Shown: positions 42,621 through 50,441 of the stretch, one piece after another | Numbering within the stretch: the first letter of the stretch is position 1 | Layout of the letters: each line of letters begins with the position of its first letter | Assembly (NCBI RefSeq): GCF_002950945.1 | Contig: NZ_CP012673.1 | Span: 4,091,001-4,155,000 of the forward strand | Reading direction: 5' to 3' | DNA length: 64,000 nucleotides | Origin: Sorangium cellulosum | GTDB taxonomy: Bacteria; Myxococcota_A; Polyangia; Polyangiales; Polyangiaceae | The notes under the pieces: generated by a model | What the model saw: the letters and a program-made list of their open reading frames with translations, nothing else | What the model was told of the DNA's origin: nothing | Databases searched by the model: none | Made by a program: the position numbers and the translations under genes

Positions 42621-44375
42621 TCAGAAGTGGTAGCGGGCGCCGATCCCCGGCAGCACGGCGAACAGCACCGGGCTCGTGAGCGCCTCGGCGTCGAACTGGC
42701 CGTAGCCGTCGCCCGCGGCGTTGATCGCCTGGCCGGCGTCCCACCGCGCCGCGCCGCCGACGAGGACGAGCACGTCGACGCCCGCCGAGAGCTCCACGCG
42801 CTCGCCGAGGCGCACGCCGACCCGGACCTCCGGATCCAGGTAGAACCACGCCGCCGAGGGCACCTGGACGGCGGGGCCGACGCCGTAGCGCTCGCCGCGG
42901 CTCGTGGTGAAGGTCCCCGTCCGCGCGTCGGCGACCGACCCGATCACGGCGCCCGCGCCCAGGCGGAGGCGCACGGGGTACCGCCCGCCGAAGCCGAGGC
43001 CGGCCCACGCCCCCGCGAGCACGCCGCGCAGCTGGATCGACTCGTCGGCCTCGCCCACGTTGGGGGCCGCGATCCCGACGGCCCGGATCTCGGCGCTCCG
43101 CCCGCGCGTCGACTGCCCGAGCCGCACGTGGCCGGCGGCGAGCCCGAAGCCGAAGCGCGTGCCGAGGTCGACCTCGTAGCCGCCGTGGAAGACGCCGTAG
43201 CCGCCCGCCGCGAGGCCCTGGCTGCACCGCGCGCCGCAGCGCTCCGCGATGTCGCCGCCGAGGGTGGGCGAGAGCGCGAGCGCGCCCCCGAGCTCGAGCG
43301 TGAACCGCGGCGGGTCGCGCCAGCGGGGCGCGCCCGGATCGCGCGCGAGCGCGACCGCGACGAGCGCCCACCCGCCGCGGTCGAGCGCCACCTGCCGCTC
43401 CGCCCCGAAGTAGCCGTCCGCCACGAGCTCGATCCGGTGCGCGCCCGGCCGCAGGCGGCCCTCCCAGGTGCCCCGCCCGACGAAGATCCCGTCGATCGCG
43501 ACGCTCGCGTCCGCGGGCGACGGCGTCACGCGGATCGCGGCGTCGAGCGGCTCGGCGGCGAGCGAGAGGGAGGTCGTCTGCGCGCGCCGGATGCTGACCG
43601 GGGCCGGCGGCGTCCCGAAGCGCTGCGCGCTGCGCAGCATGACGGTGTGCTCGCCGACCGCGATCGGCCCTTCCCAGGGCGTCGTGCCCACGGTGTTGCC
43701 GTCGACCACCACGTCGAGCGCCCAGCCGCTCCGCTCGGTCACGCGGAGGCGGCCCGCCACGATCAGCGGGCGGAGGGGCGCCGCGACGCGCGCCGTCTGC
43801 CCGCCGGCGACCGTGACGCCCGCCTCGAACGGCTCGAAGCCCTCCTTGTAGACGCGGACGACGTGGCGGCCCCCCGCGACGCGCAGGGGCGCGAGCGGCG
43901 GGTACTCGCCCCGGCTCCGGCCGTCGATGGAGAGGGCGGCGCCCGGCTCGGCGCCCTGGATCTCGATCGTGCCGACGCGCTCGCGCAGCGCGACCACCTC
44001 GCGCTGCGCCGCCTCCTTGGCCCGCGCGGGGAGGGTGTCCGGGAAGTCGCGCAGGAGGATCTCGAACAGGTCGAGCGCCTCGTCGAGCTGTTCGAGCTGC
44101 TTCAGGCAGTAGGCGGCGTTCGTGGTCGCGCTCCAGGTCGGGTACAGGCGCCGCGACGCGAGGAACTCGGCGAGCGCGCCGGACCAGGCGCGCTCCCGGA
44201 GGAGCTCCAGCCCGCGCTGGAAGCGCGCGGCCGCCTCGGCCTTCGCGGCCGCGGCGCCGTCAGTGCCCGGCGGCGGCGCGGCGGTGGGGCTGCCCGCGAC
44301 CGGCGGCGGTTCGGCGGCGCTGCCCCAGCGCGGCGCCAGCGCGGCGGCGACCAGGGCCCAGGCGCGCAGGGACAT
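42621..44375 (-). CDS. TPR/PEGA-domain envelope protein with outer-membrane-like C-terminus
   Basis: 584 residues from the ATG at 44375, which puts a signal peptide (MSLRAWALVAAALA) at the N-terminus; a GTG at 44429, directly after the kinase TAG, is alternative. Residues about 45-120 form TPR-like helices (FQRGLELLRERAWSGALAEF; YCLKQLEQLDEALDLFE). Several PEGA-type beta modules follow (GAALSIDGRSRGEYPPLAPL; VDGNTVGTTPWEGPI; ADASVAIDGIFVG). The last about 200 residues read as amphipathic strands ending RYHF, as in outer-membrane barrels. PEGA domains occur in surface proteins near myxobacterial kinases. It lies in the same transcription unit as the kinase upstream. Confidence 0.75.
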   Translation of the reverse strand: MSLRAWALVAAALAPRWGSAAEPPPVAGSPTAAPPPGTDGAAAAKAEAAARFQRGLELLRERAWSGALAEFLASRRLYPTWSATTNAAYCLKQLEQLDEALDLFEILLRDFPDTLPARAKEAAQREVVALRERVGTIEIQGAEPGAALSIDGRSRGEYPPLAPLRVAGGRHVVRVYKEGFEPFEAGVTVAGGQTARVAAPLRPLIVAGRLRVTERSGWALDVVVDGNTVGTTPWEGPIAVGEHTVMLRSAQRFGTPPAPVSIRRAQTTSLSLAAEPLDAAIRVTPSPADASVAIDGIFVGRGTWEGRLRPGAHRIELVADGYFGAERQVALDRGGWALVAVALARDPGAPRWRDPPRFTLELGGALALSPTLGGDIAERCGARCSQGLAAGGYGVFHGGYEVDLGTRFGFGLAAGHVRLGQSTRGRSAEIRAVGIAAPNVGEADESIQLRGVLAGAWAGLGFGGRYPVRLRLGAGAVIGSVADARTGTFTTSRGERYGVGPAVQVPSAAWFYLDPEVRVGVRLGERVELSAGVDVLVLVGGAARWDAGQAINAAGDGYGQFDAEALTSPVLFAVLPGIGARYHF

Positions 44376-44429
44376 GGCGCGTCGACGCGCCGGGAGGCCC
44401 GGCGCCTGCTCTGTCCGCGGCCGGCTCAC

Positions 44430-45989
44430 CTACCTGAACACGTCCGAGATCAGCGGGTTGTCCGCGTCGGCGCGCGCTCGCGGCGGCACCTTCGCCTGGG
44501 CGGGCGGCGGTCGGCTCGGCGCGAGCTCCATCTTCGGCGGGAGGGCGCCGGACTCGGTGATCACCACCTCGCCTTGTACATCGTCCTTGCCCTGGAAGAG
44601 GCGCACCGTGTGGACGGTCCCGAGCCCGCCGACGATGTCGAGGATCCCGTCCTGGACCCGCGCGGGCGCTCCGTCGACCTCCGCCGACACGCCGCTCGGC
44701 ATGACCACGAGCTTGACACGCCGGAACGCGCCGTCCGGGGGCGCGTCCGGCGAGGGCCGCTCCGCGGGCGGCTGCGCCGGCGGCGCCGCGGGGGCGCTCG
44801 CCGCCGCGGCGCCCGCGGGCAACACGCCGCCCTCGGGGGGCGGGGGCGCCTGCACCGCCCTCGACAGGCCGAACGCGCCGAGCCCGATCGCGCAGGCGGC
44901 GCCCACGAGCCGCGCCGCGACCGCGCGGGGCGCGGCGCGGCCCCGGTCGGGCGGCGGGGGCGGGGCGCTGTCCGGCGGGGCGGACCTCGTCGCGGCCGCG
45001 CCGCCGCGGCGAGGTCTCCTCGCGGGGGTCGCCCGCTCGCGCGCGGCCCCGCTGTACCGGGGCGCCACGACGGACCGGGCCGGCTCGGGGAGGGGCGCGA
45101 GCATCTCCTCGCGCAGGGCCCAGCCCCCGGGCAGGAGCGGCTTGATGGCGTCCAGCATTGCGGCCGCGCTGGGGAAACGCGCGTCGGGCGAGATCCGGAG
45201 CGCCCCGTGGAGGATCGCCGCGACCTCCGGCGGCACCCAGGGCGCCACGTCCTGGATCGGCGGCGGCGGGTCGTCGCAGATCTGCACGATGAGGTCATAG
45301 AGCGACCTCGTCTTCTCGTAGGGGTTGTGCCCCGAGATGGCCCGGTAGAGCACGACCCCGAGCGACCAGAGATCCGCGCGGCGATCGATGCGCTTGGCGC
45401 TGCGCGCCTGCTCGGGAGACAGGTAGAGCGGCGAGCCGAGCAGCCCTCCGGTCTCCGTCAGGCTGGACGCCTCGCCTTGCTCGCCTGCGCTCGGCTTGAT
45501 CTTGGCGATGCCGAAATCGAGGATCTTGACGAGCACCTCGCCGTGGTCGCGCCGCGCCAGGAACAGATTGCCTGGCTTGATGTCCCGGTGCACGATGCCC
45601 GCCTCGTGCGCCTTGTGCAGGCCGACGCACGCCTGCGCCGCGATGCGCAGGACGACCTCGGGCGGCAGGGGTCCGGTGCGATCGAGGAGCCTGGAGAGGT
45701 CCTCTCCGTCGAGCAGCTCCATCACCATGTAGGGAGCGCCCATGCGCAGATCGGTCCCGGCGTCGAGCACCTGCGCGATGTGCTGGGTGTCGACCGAGCC
45801 CGCCGCCTTGGCCTCGCGCTGAAACCGGAGGATGTTGTCCTCGGAGTCCCGGCTGTGCCTGGTGTTGACCACCTTGACGGCGACACGCCGGTTCGTGCCC
45901 GTGTGCTGCGCCTCGTAGACGGACCCCATCCCGCCCCGGCCGAGGAGCCGGATGATCCTGTAACGCCCGTCGAAGACCTCGCCGATCAA
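44430..45989 (-). CDS. Hanks-type Ser/Thr protein kinase with membrane anchor
   Basis: 519 residues from a TTG at 45989; no better start is in frame. Kinase domain residues 1-275: Gly loop GRGGMGSV, VAVKVV Lys, HRDIKPGNLFL catalytic loop, ILDFGIAK Mg motif, GSPLYLSPEQ and DLWSLGVVLYRAI. A basic, Pro-rich linker leads to one hydrophobic segment (about 365-385, LVGAACAIGLGAFGL), then a low-complexity stretch and an exported PEGA-like domain (VKLVVMPSGVSAEVDGAPAR). All catalytic residues are present, so active. Directly followed by the PEGA/TPR gene; upstream lies the array of six dyads, suggesting specific control. Confidence 0.9.
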   Translation of the reverse strand: MIGEVFDGRYRIIRLLGRGGMGSVYEAQHTGTNRRVAVKVVNTRHSRDSEDNILRFQREAKAAGSVDTQHIAQVLDAGTDLRMGAPYMVMELLDGEDLSRLLDRTGPLPPEVVLRIAAQACVGLHKAHEAGIVHRDIKPGNLFLARRDHGEVLVKILDFGIAKIKPSAGEQGEASSLTETGGLLGSPLYLSPEQARSAKRIDRRADLWSLGVVLYRAISGHNPYEKTRSLYDLIVQICDDPPPPIQDVAPWVPPEVAAILHGALRISPDARFPSAAAMLDAIKPLLPGGWALREEMLAPLPEPARSVVAPRYSGAARERATPARRPRRGGAAATRSAPPDSAPPPPPDRGRAAPRAVAARLVGAACAIGLGAFGLSRAVQAPPPPEGGVLPAGAAAASAPAAPPAQPPAERPSPDAPPDGAFRRVKLVVMPSGVSAEVDGAPARVQDGILDIVGGLGTVHTVRLFQGKDDVQGEVVITESGALPPKMELAPSRPPPAQAKVPPRARADADNPLISDVFR

Positions 45990-46107
45990 GCTGATGCGCC
46001 AATCTAGATGGGCAGCGGCGGACGAGGCAACGGTCGCAGGAGAAAACCCCCTCGCGCCCCGATGGCCGCGCCAGGAACGTGCTGGAGGAGGCGGGAACCG
46101 TGCTGCC

Positions 46108-46337
46108 GAGACCGGACGTGGTCTCGGCCGGAGATCGAAGCATCACGCGGAGACGGGTCGCGGTCTCATGAGCGGTTCGAGCCGTGCCGTCGAGACGGGC
46201 AGTGGTCTCGGAAGGAGGCTCCGGTGATGCGTCGAGATGGGCGGCGGTCTCGGAAGGAGGCTCGGGGGATGCCGTCGAGATGGGCAGCGGTCTCGGAAGT
46301 AAGCTCGGGTGATGCCGTCAAGACGGGCGGCGGTCTC
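46108..46337. repeat. array of six 18-bp dyads at 42-43 bp spacing
   Basis: Six copies of GAGAY-N8-GTCTC (last left arm AAGAC), with GTCTC at 46121, 46163, 46205, 46247, 46290 and 46333: steps of 42, 42, 42, 43, 43 bp, about four helical turns. The first copy is a 9-bp perfect inverted repeat (GCCGAGACC/GGTCTCGGC). Sequences between copies 3-6 are also alike (GGAAGGAGGCTC, GATGCCGTC). The 43-bp steps break any 14-codon reading, so it is not coding. It lies upstream of the kinase start (45989) and downstream of the gene ending at 46393. Confidence 0.9.
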
Positions 46338-46392
46338 GCGAGGGAAACTCCGGCCCGAGCGACGAGCTCCGCGCGCCGGCGCGGGCGCCGCC

Positions 46393-47571
46393 TCATGGCC
46401 GCACGAGCAGCCCCACGAACCCTGCGAAGGTCGGCCTCCCCGCCGTGCCGAGCCGCTCCCCGCCGAGCGTCACCACGGCGCGAGGTTGCGCGAAGATCGC
46501 GTGCACGTCGACGAGGAGCGCCGCGCGATCGGTGACGCGCACCCCGGCGCCGGCGCCCAGGGCCGCGGCGATCGACCAGACCTCGCCCGTCGCGCTGCGG
46601 AGCGGGGGGAGGGGATCGCCGCTGATGAACAGGTGGACGCCGCCCACGCCCGCCGAGAGCACGGGTGAGACCGCGCCTCCGGTCTCGAGGGCCCACACTA
46701 CCTCCAGCAACGCCATCTCCTGCCGCACCGAGACCGTGCCGAGCTCGCCCTCGAGCGCCGGCCCCAGCGCCGGCCCGGCGAACGTCAGCCGCGCCGCCAG
46801 GCCCGAGGGCAACCCGACGCCGCCGCCCGCCCCGGCGCCGCCGCCCGCCGCGGCGCCACCGTCCGCCCCGGCGCCGTACGACAGCCGCAGCGCGGGCCCC
46901 AGCGCCGGCCCGATGCCACCCGCGCTCAGGAGCGCCGTGACGCCGGCCTCCACCCCGAACCCCGCGAACATCCCGACCCGCGGCGCCGCCGGCGCCACCC
47001 CGGCCTGCCGCCGCGCCGGCTCCATCCACCGCTCCACGTCGTCAGGGACGTCGACGCCGCCAGCGCCGGCCGCGCTCGCCGCGCCGCCCGGCGGCGAGCG
47101 CGCCGCGAGCAGGTTCGCCTCGAGCAGGCTCGCCTGCAGGAGCTCGACCGCGCGCACCGCCATCACCGAGGGCGCCGCCGCGCCCGCCACCTCGACGGTG
47201 CGCACCACCGTCTTCTGCGTCACGCGGTCGACGATCCAGAGGTCGGCCGTCGCGCCCGCCCGCGAACGGGAGATCGCCGCCGCCGCGAACGCGCCCGCCT
47301 CCTCCGCCGCGCGATCGAGCGCCGCGCGCAGCTCGCCCCCGGGCGGCCGCGGGATGTGCACCACCTCGAACCCCGCCGCGCCGAGCTCGGCCCGGAGCCG
47401 CGTGGCCGCCTCGCGGACCAGCGCGTCGTCCGCGTCGACCTCGACGAGGGCGACCCTAGACGCGGTCGCCGCGGCCTCCCGCGGCGAGGCGGTGGGCGGC
47501 GCCGCCCCGGCCCGCGCCGGGGTGAGCGCCGCCGCGAGCAGGAGCCAGATCGGAAGAGCGAGGGAGCGCAC
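46393..47571 (-). CDS. signal-peptide protein with putative outer-membrane barrel, unknown function
   Basis: 392 residues from a GTG at 47571. Signal peptide LPIWLLLAAALTPARAGA. Residues about 40-150 resemble a periplasmic alpha-beta module (RVALVEVDADDALVREAATR; ADLWIVDRVTQKTVVRTVEV; AVRAVELLQASLLEA) found in many myxobacterial proteins of unknown role. After a Pro/Ala/Gly linker, residues about 200-392 alternate short hydrophobic strands and end TFAGFVGLLVRP, as in small outer-membrane barrels. No family assigned. Located 403 bp upstream of the kinase on the same strand with the dyad array between. Confidence 0.6.
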   Translation of the reverse strand: MRSLALPIWLLLAAALTPARAGAAPPTASPREAAATASRVALVEVDADDALVREAATRLRAELGAAGFEVVHIPRPPGGELRAALDRAAEEAGAFAAAAISRSRAGATADLWIVDRVTQKTVVRTVEVAGAAAPSVMAVRAVELLQASLLEANLLAARSPPGGAASAAGAGGVDVPDDVERWMEPARRQAGVAPAAPRVGMFAGFGVEAGVTALLSAGGIGPALGPALRLSYGAGADGGAAAGGGAGAGGGVGLPSGLAARLTFAGPALGPALEGELGTVSVRQEMALLEVVWALETGGAVSPVLSAGVGGVHLFISGDPLPPLRSATGEVWSIAAALGAGAGVRVTDRAALLVDVHAIFAQPRAVVTLGGERLGTAGRPTFAGFVGLLVRP

Positions 47572-47701
47572 GCGCCAGGGCTTTATCAGATCGCGGGCGA
47601 GGGCGGGCGGGCGTCACGTCCCCACGCGGTCAGCTCCTGTCCGCGGCACCCATTCCGCCCGCGTCAGCACGACGAGGGCTGGCGACACGAGGCGAGCCTC
47701 G

Positions 47702-50317
47702 TCAGTTCGGCAGGGGGAGCCAGAGCTGGCCGTCGTCGCTTTTCCCCCAGCAGTGCACGGTGCCGTTGGTCTTCACCCCGCAGTTATGGTTCCTGCCCAC
47801 GCGGAGCTCCACGAAGGTCCCCCCGGGATCGGTCGCCTGGCCGAAGCCATCGTTCCCCCAGCAGTGCACGTAGCCGTCCGTCTTCAACCCGCAGCTGTGG
47901 GCAGAGCCCGAGCCGACCTGGGTGTAGGTCCCCGCCGGAGCTGTGGCCTGGCCGAAGTTGTTGAATCCCCAGCAGTAGACGGTGCCGTCGGTCTTCACCC
48001 CGCAGTTGTGCTTATGGCCCGCGCTGACCTGGTGGTAAAAACCAGGAGGCGTGTCGGACTGACCGTAGTCGTTGTATCCCCAGCAGTACACGGCGCCGTT
48101 CGTCCTCACCGCACAGCTGTGAGTTTCGCCCGCGCTGACGCTGAGGAAGTCGCCATCCTGATCGTCGGCCCTGTTGTTGATGTTCTGCCCCCAGCAGTCG
48201 ACATCGCCGAGCGTCGTCACCCCGCAGCTGTGGTAGGGGCCCGCATCGATCTGAACGAAGGGGCCGGCGGGCTGGGTGATCTGACCGTGCGCGTTGTCCC
48301 CCCTGCAGACCACCGTGCCGTCCGCCTTCAGCCAGCAGGTGTGGCTGAAACCCGCGCTGACCTGGGTGAAGGTGCCAGCGGGCGCCACGCCCCAGGAAGA
48401 AGACGTGTTTCCCCAGCACGCCGCGGTGCCATCCGGCCTGATACCGCAGCTGTGATCGTGGCCCGCGGCGACGTGGGAGAACGCCGCCGTCGGCGGCGCG
48501 GTCCGCTCTGCCCCGGGCTCCCCCCAGCAGGCCACAAGGCCGGTCGCCGTCACGCCGCAGGTGTGGTCTCTCGCCGCGTTGATCTGGATGAAGGGGACGT
48601 AGGGCGGCGAGGCCTGATGCTCGGTGTCTCTACCCCAGCAGTGCACGTAGCCGTCCGTCTGCAGGCCGCAGCTGAACTCACGGCCCAGGCTGACCTGGGT
48701 GAAGGTGCCCGCTGGATTCGTGGCCTCGCCGTGGGTGTTGCTCCCCCAGCAGTCGACTGCGCCGTTCAGCCGCACCCCGCAGCTGTGGTGAGAGCCCACG
48801 CTGACCTGGCTGTAAACGTTCGGGGGGTCCGTGCTCTGCCCCTGGGTGTTGAGACCCCAGCAGTGGACGGCGCCGTTCGTCATCACCCCGCACGTGTGGA
48901 AATCGCCCGCGGCGACCTGGGTGAATGTGCCGCTTGGATCCGTGGCCTTGTCGTATTCGTCGTTCCCCCAGCAGTGGACCGTGCCGTCCGTCCTGATCCC
49001 GCAGTTGTGGTCGTGGCCCGAGCTCACGTGAATGTAGGTGCCCGGCGGATCCGCGTCCTGTCCATGGCTGTCGTCCCCCCAGCAGTTGACCGCGCCGCTT
49101 GCTGTCACCCCGCAGCTGTGACGGGTGCCCTCGCTCAGCTGTCTGTAGGCGCCGGCCTGCGCCGTGGACTGGCCGAACGCGTTGTCCCCCCAGCAGAGCA
49201 TCGTACCGTTCGGCCGGAGCGCGCACGAGTGCAAGGTGCCCGCCGCGGCCGCGATGCGCCCGAAGACGCTGCCGCTCGCCGGATCCGCCTCGTCGGTTCC
49301 CCAGCAGTCGACCGTGCCGTCCAGCTTCAGTCCGCAGGTGATCCCGCGCTGCGTGCTGATCTGGGAGAACGAGCCCGGAGGATCGATGGCCCCGCCGTGA
49401 GCGTTGTTTCCCCAGCAGTCGACCGCGCCGTCCGCCTTCAGCCCGCAGCTGTGATAGACGCCCACGCTGACCTGGACGAAGGTGTCCGGGGGGGCGTCGG
49501 TCTGACCTTCACCCTCGCGTCCCCAGCAGTGGATCGTCCCGTCGGTCTTCAGCCCGCAGCTATGAAACGTGCCCGCGCTGACCTGGGTGTACGCGCCCGT
49601 CTGGTCCGTGCTCTGACCATAGATGTCGTCTCCCCAGCAGTTGATCGTGCCGTTCGACCGCACCCCGCAGTTGTGGAAATCGCCTGCGCTGACCTGCGTG
49701 TAGTACGCCAGCTGGTCCGTGCCCTGGCCCTGGTTGTCGTTTCCCCAGCAGTCGATCGTGCCGCTCGTCCGCAGCGCGCAGGTGTGCTGCCGGCCAGCGC
49801 TGACCTGGACGAAGCGGTAGTTGGGATCCGGGGGAACCGGGGGCCACGGGGGGGGCTCCGACGGGTCCGGCGCCGAGGGATCCACGGGATCCGTGGCCCG
49901 ACCATAGGTGTTGCTTCCCCAGCAGTGAACGGTGCCGTCCACCTTCACCCCGCAGCTGTGGCCGTCGCCCGCGCTGACCTGGAGGTAGGCGCCCGCGGGG
50001 TCGTTGGCCTGGCCCTCGTCGTTGAGACCCCAGCAATCGACCGTGCCGTTCGGCCGGAGCGCGCAGGTGTGACGGCGGCCGGCGCTCACGATCGGATCCT
50101 CGGAGGCGGCGTGGAGCGGCGTGTCGTCGTCGCGGAGGGCTTGCGGGATTGCGGCGAGCTCGTCGCTGACGTCGGCGCCGGGCGCCCCCGGCGTCTCGCC
50201 GGCACACCCGAGCACGGCGAGCGCCACGGCGCACGGCGCGAACGAGGAGACGAGCCTTCGGCCCCGGCTCGCGCGCGAGCTTACGGCCACCGGTTTTCTG
50301 GACGGATGGTGCAGCAT
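47702..50317 (-). CDS. RCC1-like repeat lipoprotein A
   Basis: 871 residues from the ATG at 50317 (GAGGA upstream). Lipobox AVLGCAG. After a short N-terminal region (ADVSDELAAIPQALRDDD), roughly twenty repeats of about 36 residues follow the pattern HSCGLKxDGTVHCWGxNxxGQxxxPxGxFxQVSAG, an RCC1-type beta-propeller with a conserved Cys pair per repeat that may form disulfides outside the cell. An insert SAPDPSEPPPWPPVPPDPN lies near residue 170. Such proteins are abundant on myxobacterial surfaces; ligand unknown. Tandem paralog of the next gene upstream. Confidence 0.85.
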   Translation of the reverse strand: MLHHPSRKPVAVSSRASRGRRLVSSFAPCAVALAVLGCAGETPGAPGADVSDELAAIPQALRDDDTPLHAASEDPIVSAGRRHTCALRPNGTVDCWGLNDEGQANDPAGAYLQVSAGDGHSCGVKVDGTVHCWGSNTYGRATDPVDPSAPDPSEPPPWPPVPPDPNYRFVQVSAGRQHTCALRTSGTIDCWGNDNQGQGTDQLAYYTQVSAGDFHNCGVRSNGTINCWGDDIYGQSTDQTGAYTQVSAGTFHSCGLKTDGTIHCWGREGEGQTDAPPDTFVQVSVGVYHSCGLKADGAVDCWGNNAHGGAIDPPGSFSQISTQRGITCGLKLDGTVDCWGTDEADPASGSVFGRIAAAAGTLHSCALRPNGTMLCWGDNAFGQSTAQAGAYRQLSEGTRHSCGVTASGAVNCWGDDSHGQDADPPGTYIHVSSGHDHNCGIRTDGTVHCWGNDEYDKATDPSGTFTQVAAGDFHTCGVMTNGAVHCWGLNTQGQSTDPPNVYSQVSVGSHHSCGVRLNGAVDCWGSNTHGEATNPAGTFTQVSLGREFSCGLQTDGYVHCWGRDTEHQASPPYVPFIQINAARDHTCGVTATGLVACWGEPGAERTAPPTAAFSHVAAGHDHSCGIRPDGTAACWGNTSSSWGVAPAGTFTQVSAGFSHTCWLKADGTVVCRGDNAHGQITQPAGPFVQIDAGPYHSCGVTTLGDVDCWGQNINNRADDQDGDFLSVSAGETHSCAVRTNGAVYCWGYNDYGQSDTPPGFYHQVSAGHKHNCGVKTDGTVYCWGFNNFGQATAPAGTYTQVGSGSAHSCGLKTDGYVHCWGNDGFGQATDPGGTFVELRVGRNHNCGVKTNGTVHCWGKSDDGQLWLPLPN

Positions 50318-50441
50318 GGTTCCTCGATGATGGAGCGTTGAAGGTTGGGAGAGGCAAGCGGCAGGAGCTCTCGCCGACCGCGCGGCACGAGCTCCGCGCG
50401 CCTCGGTCCGGCGAGGGCTGGCCGGACCGAGGCGCACGCCG

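Noticed and set aside
46108..46337. CRISPR array interpretation of the 42-43 bp repeats.
   Set aside because: The sequence between dyads is itself repeated rather than unique spacers, and no cas gene is present.
47547..47560. A 14-base match to a common sequencing-adapter start (AGATCGGAAGAGCG).
   Set aside because: It lies inside a natural-looking signal-peptide coding sequence with good frame and composition on both sides, and the match stops where the adapter would continue. Coincidence is likelier than contamination, though raw reads could confirm it.
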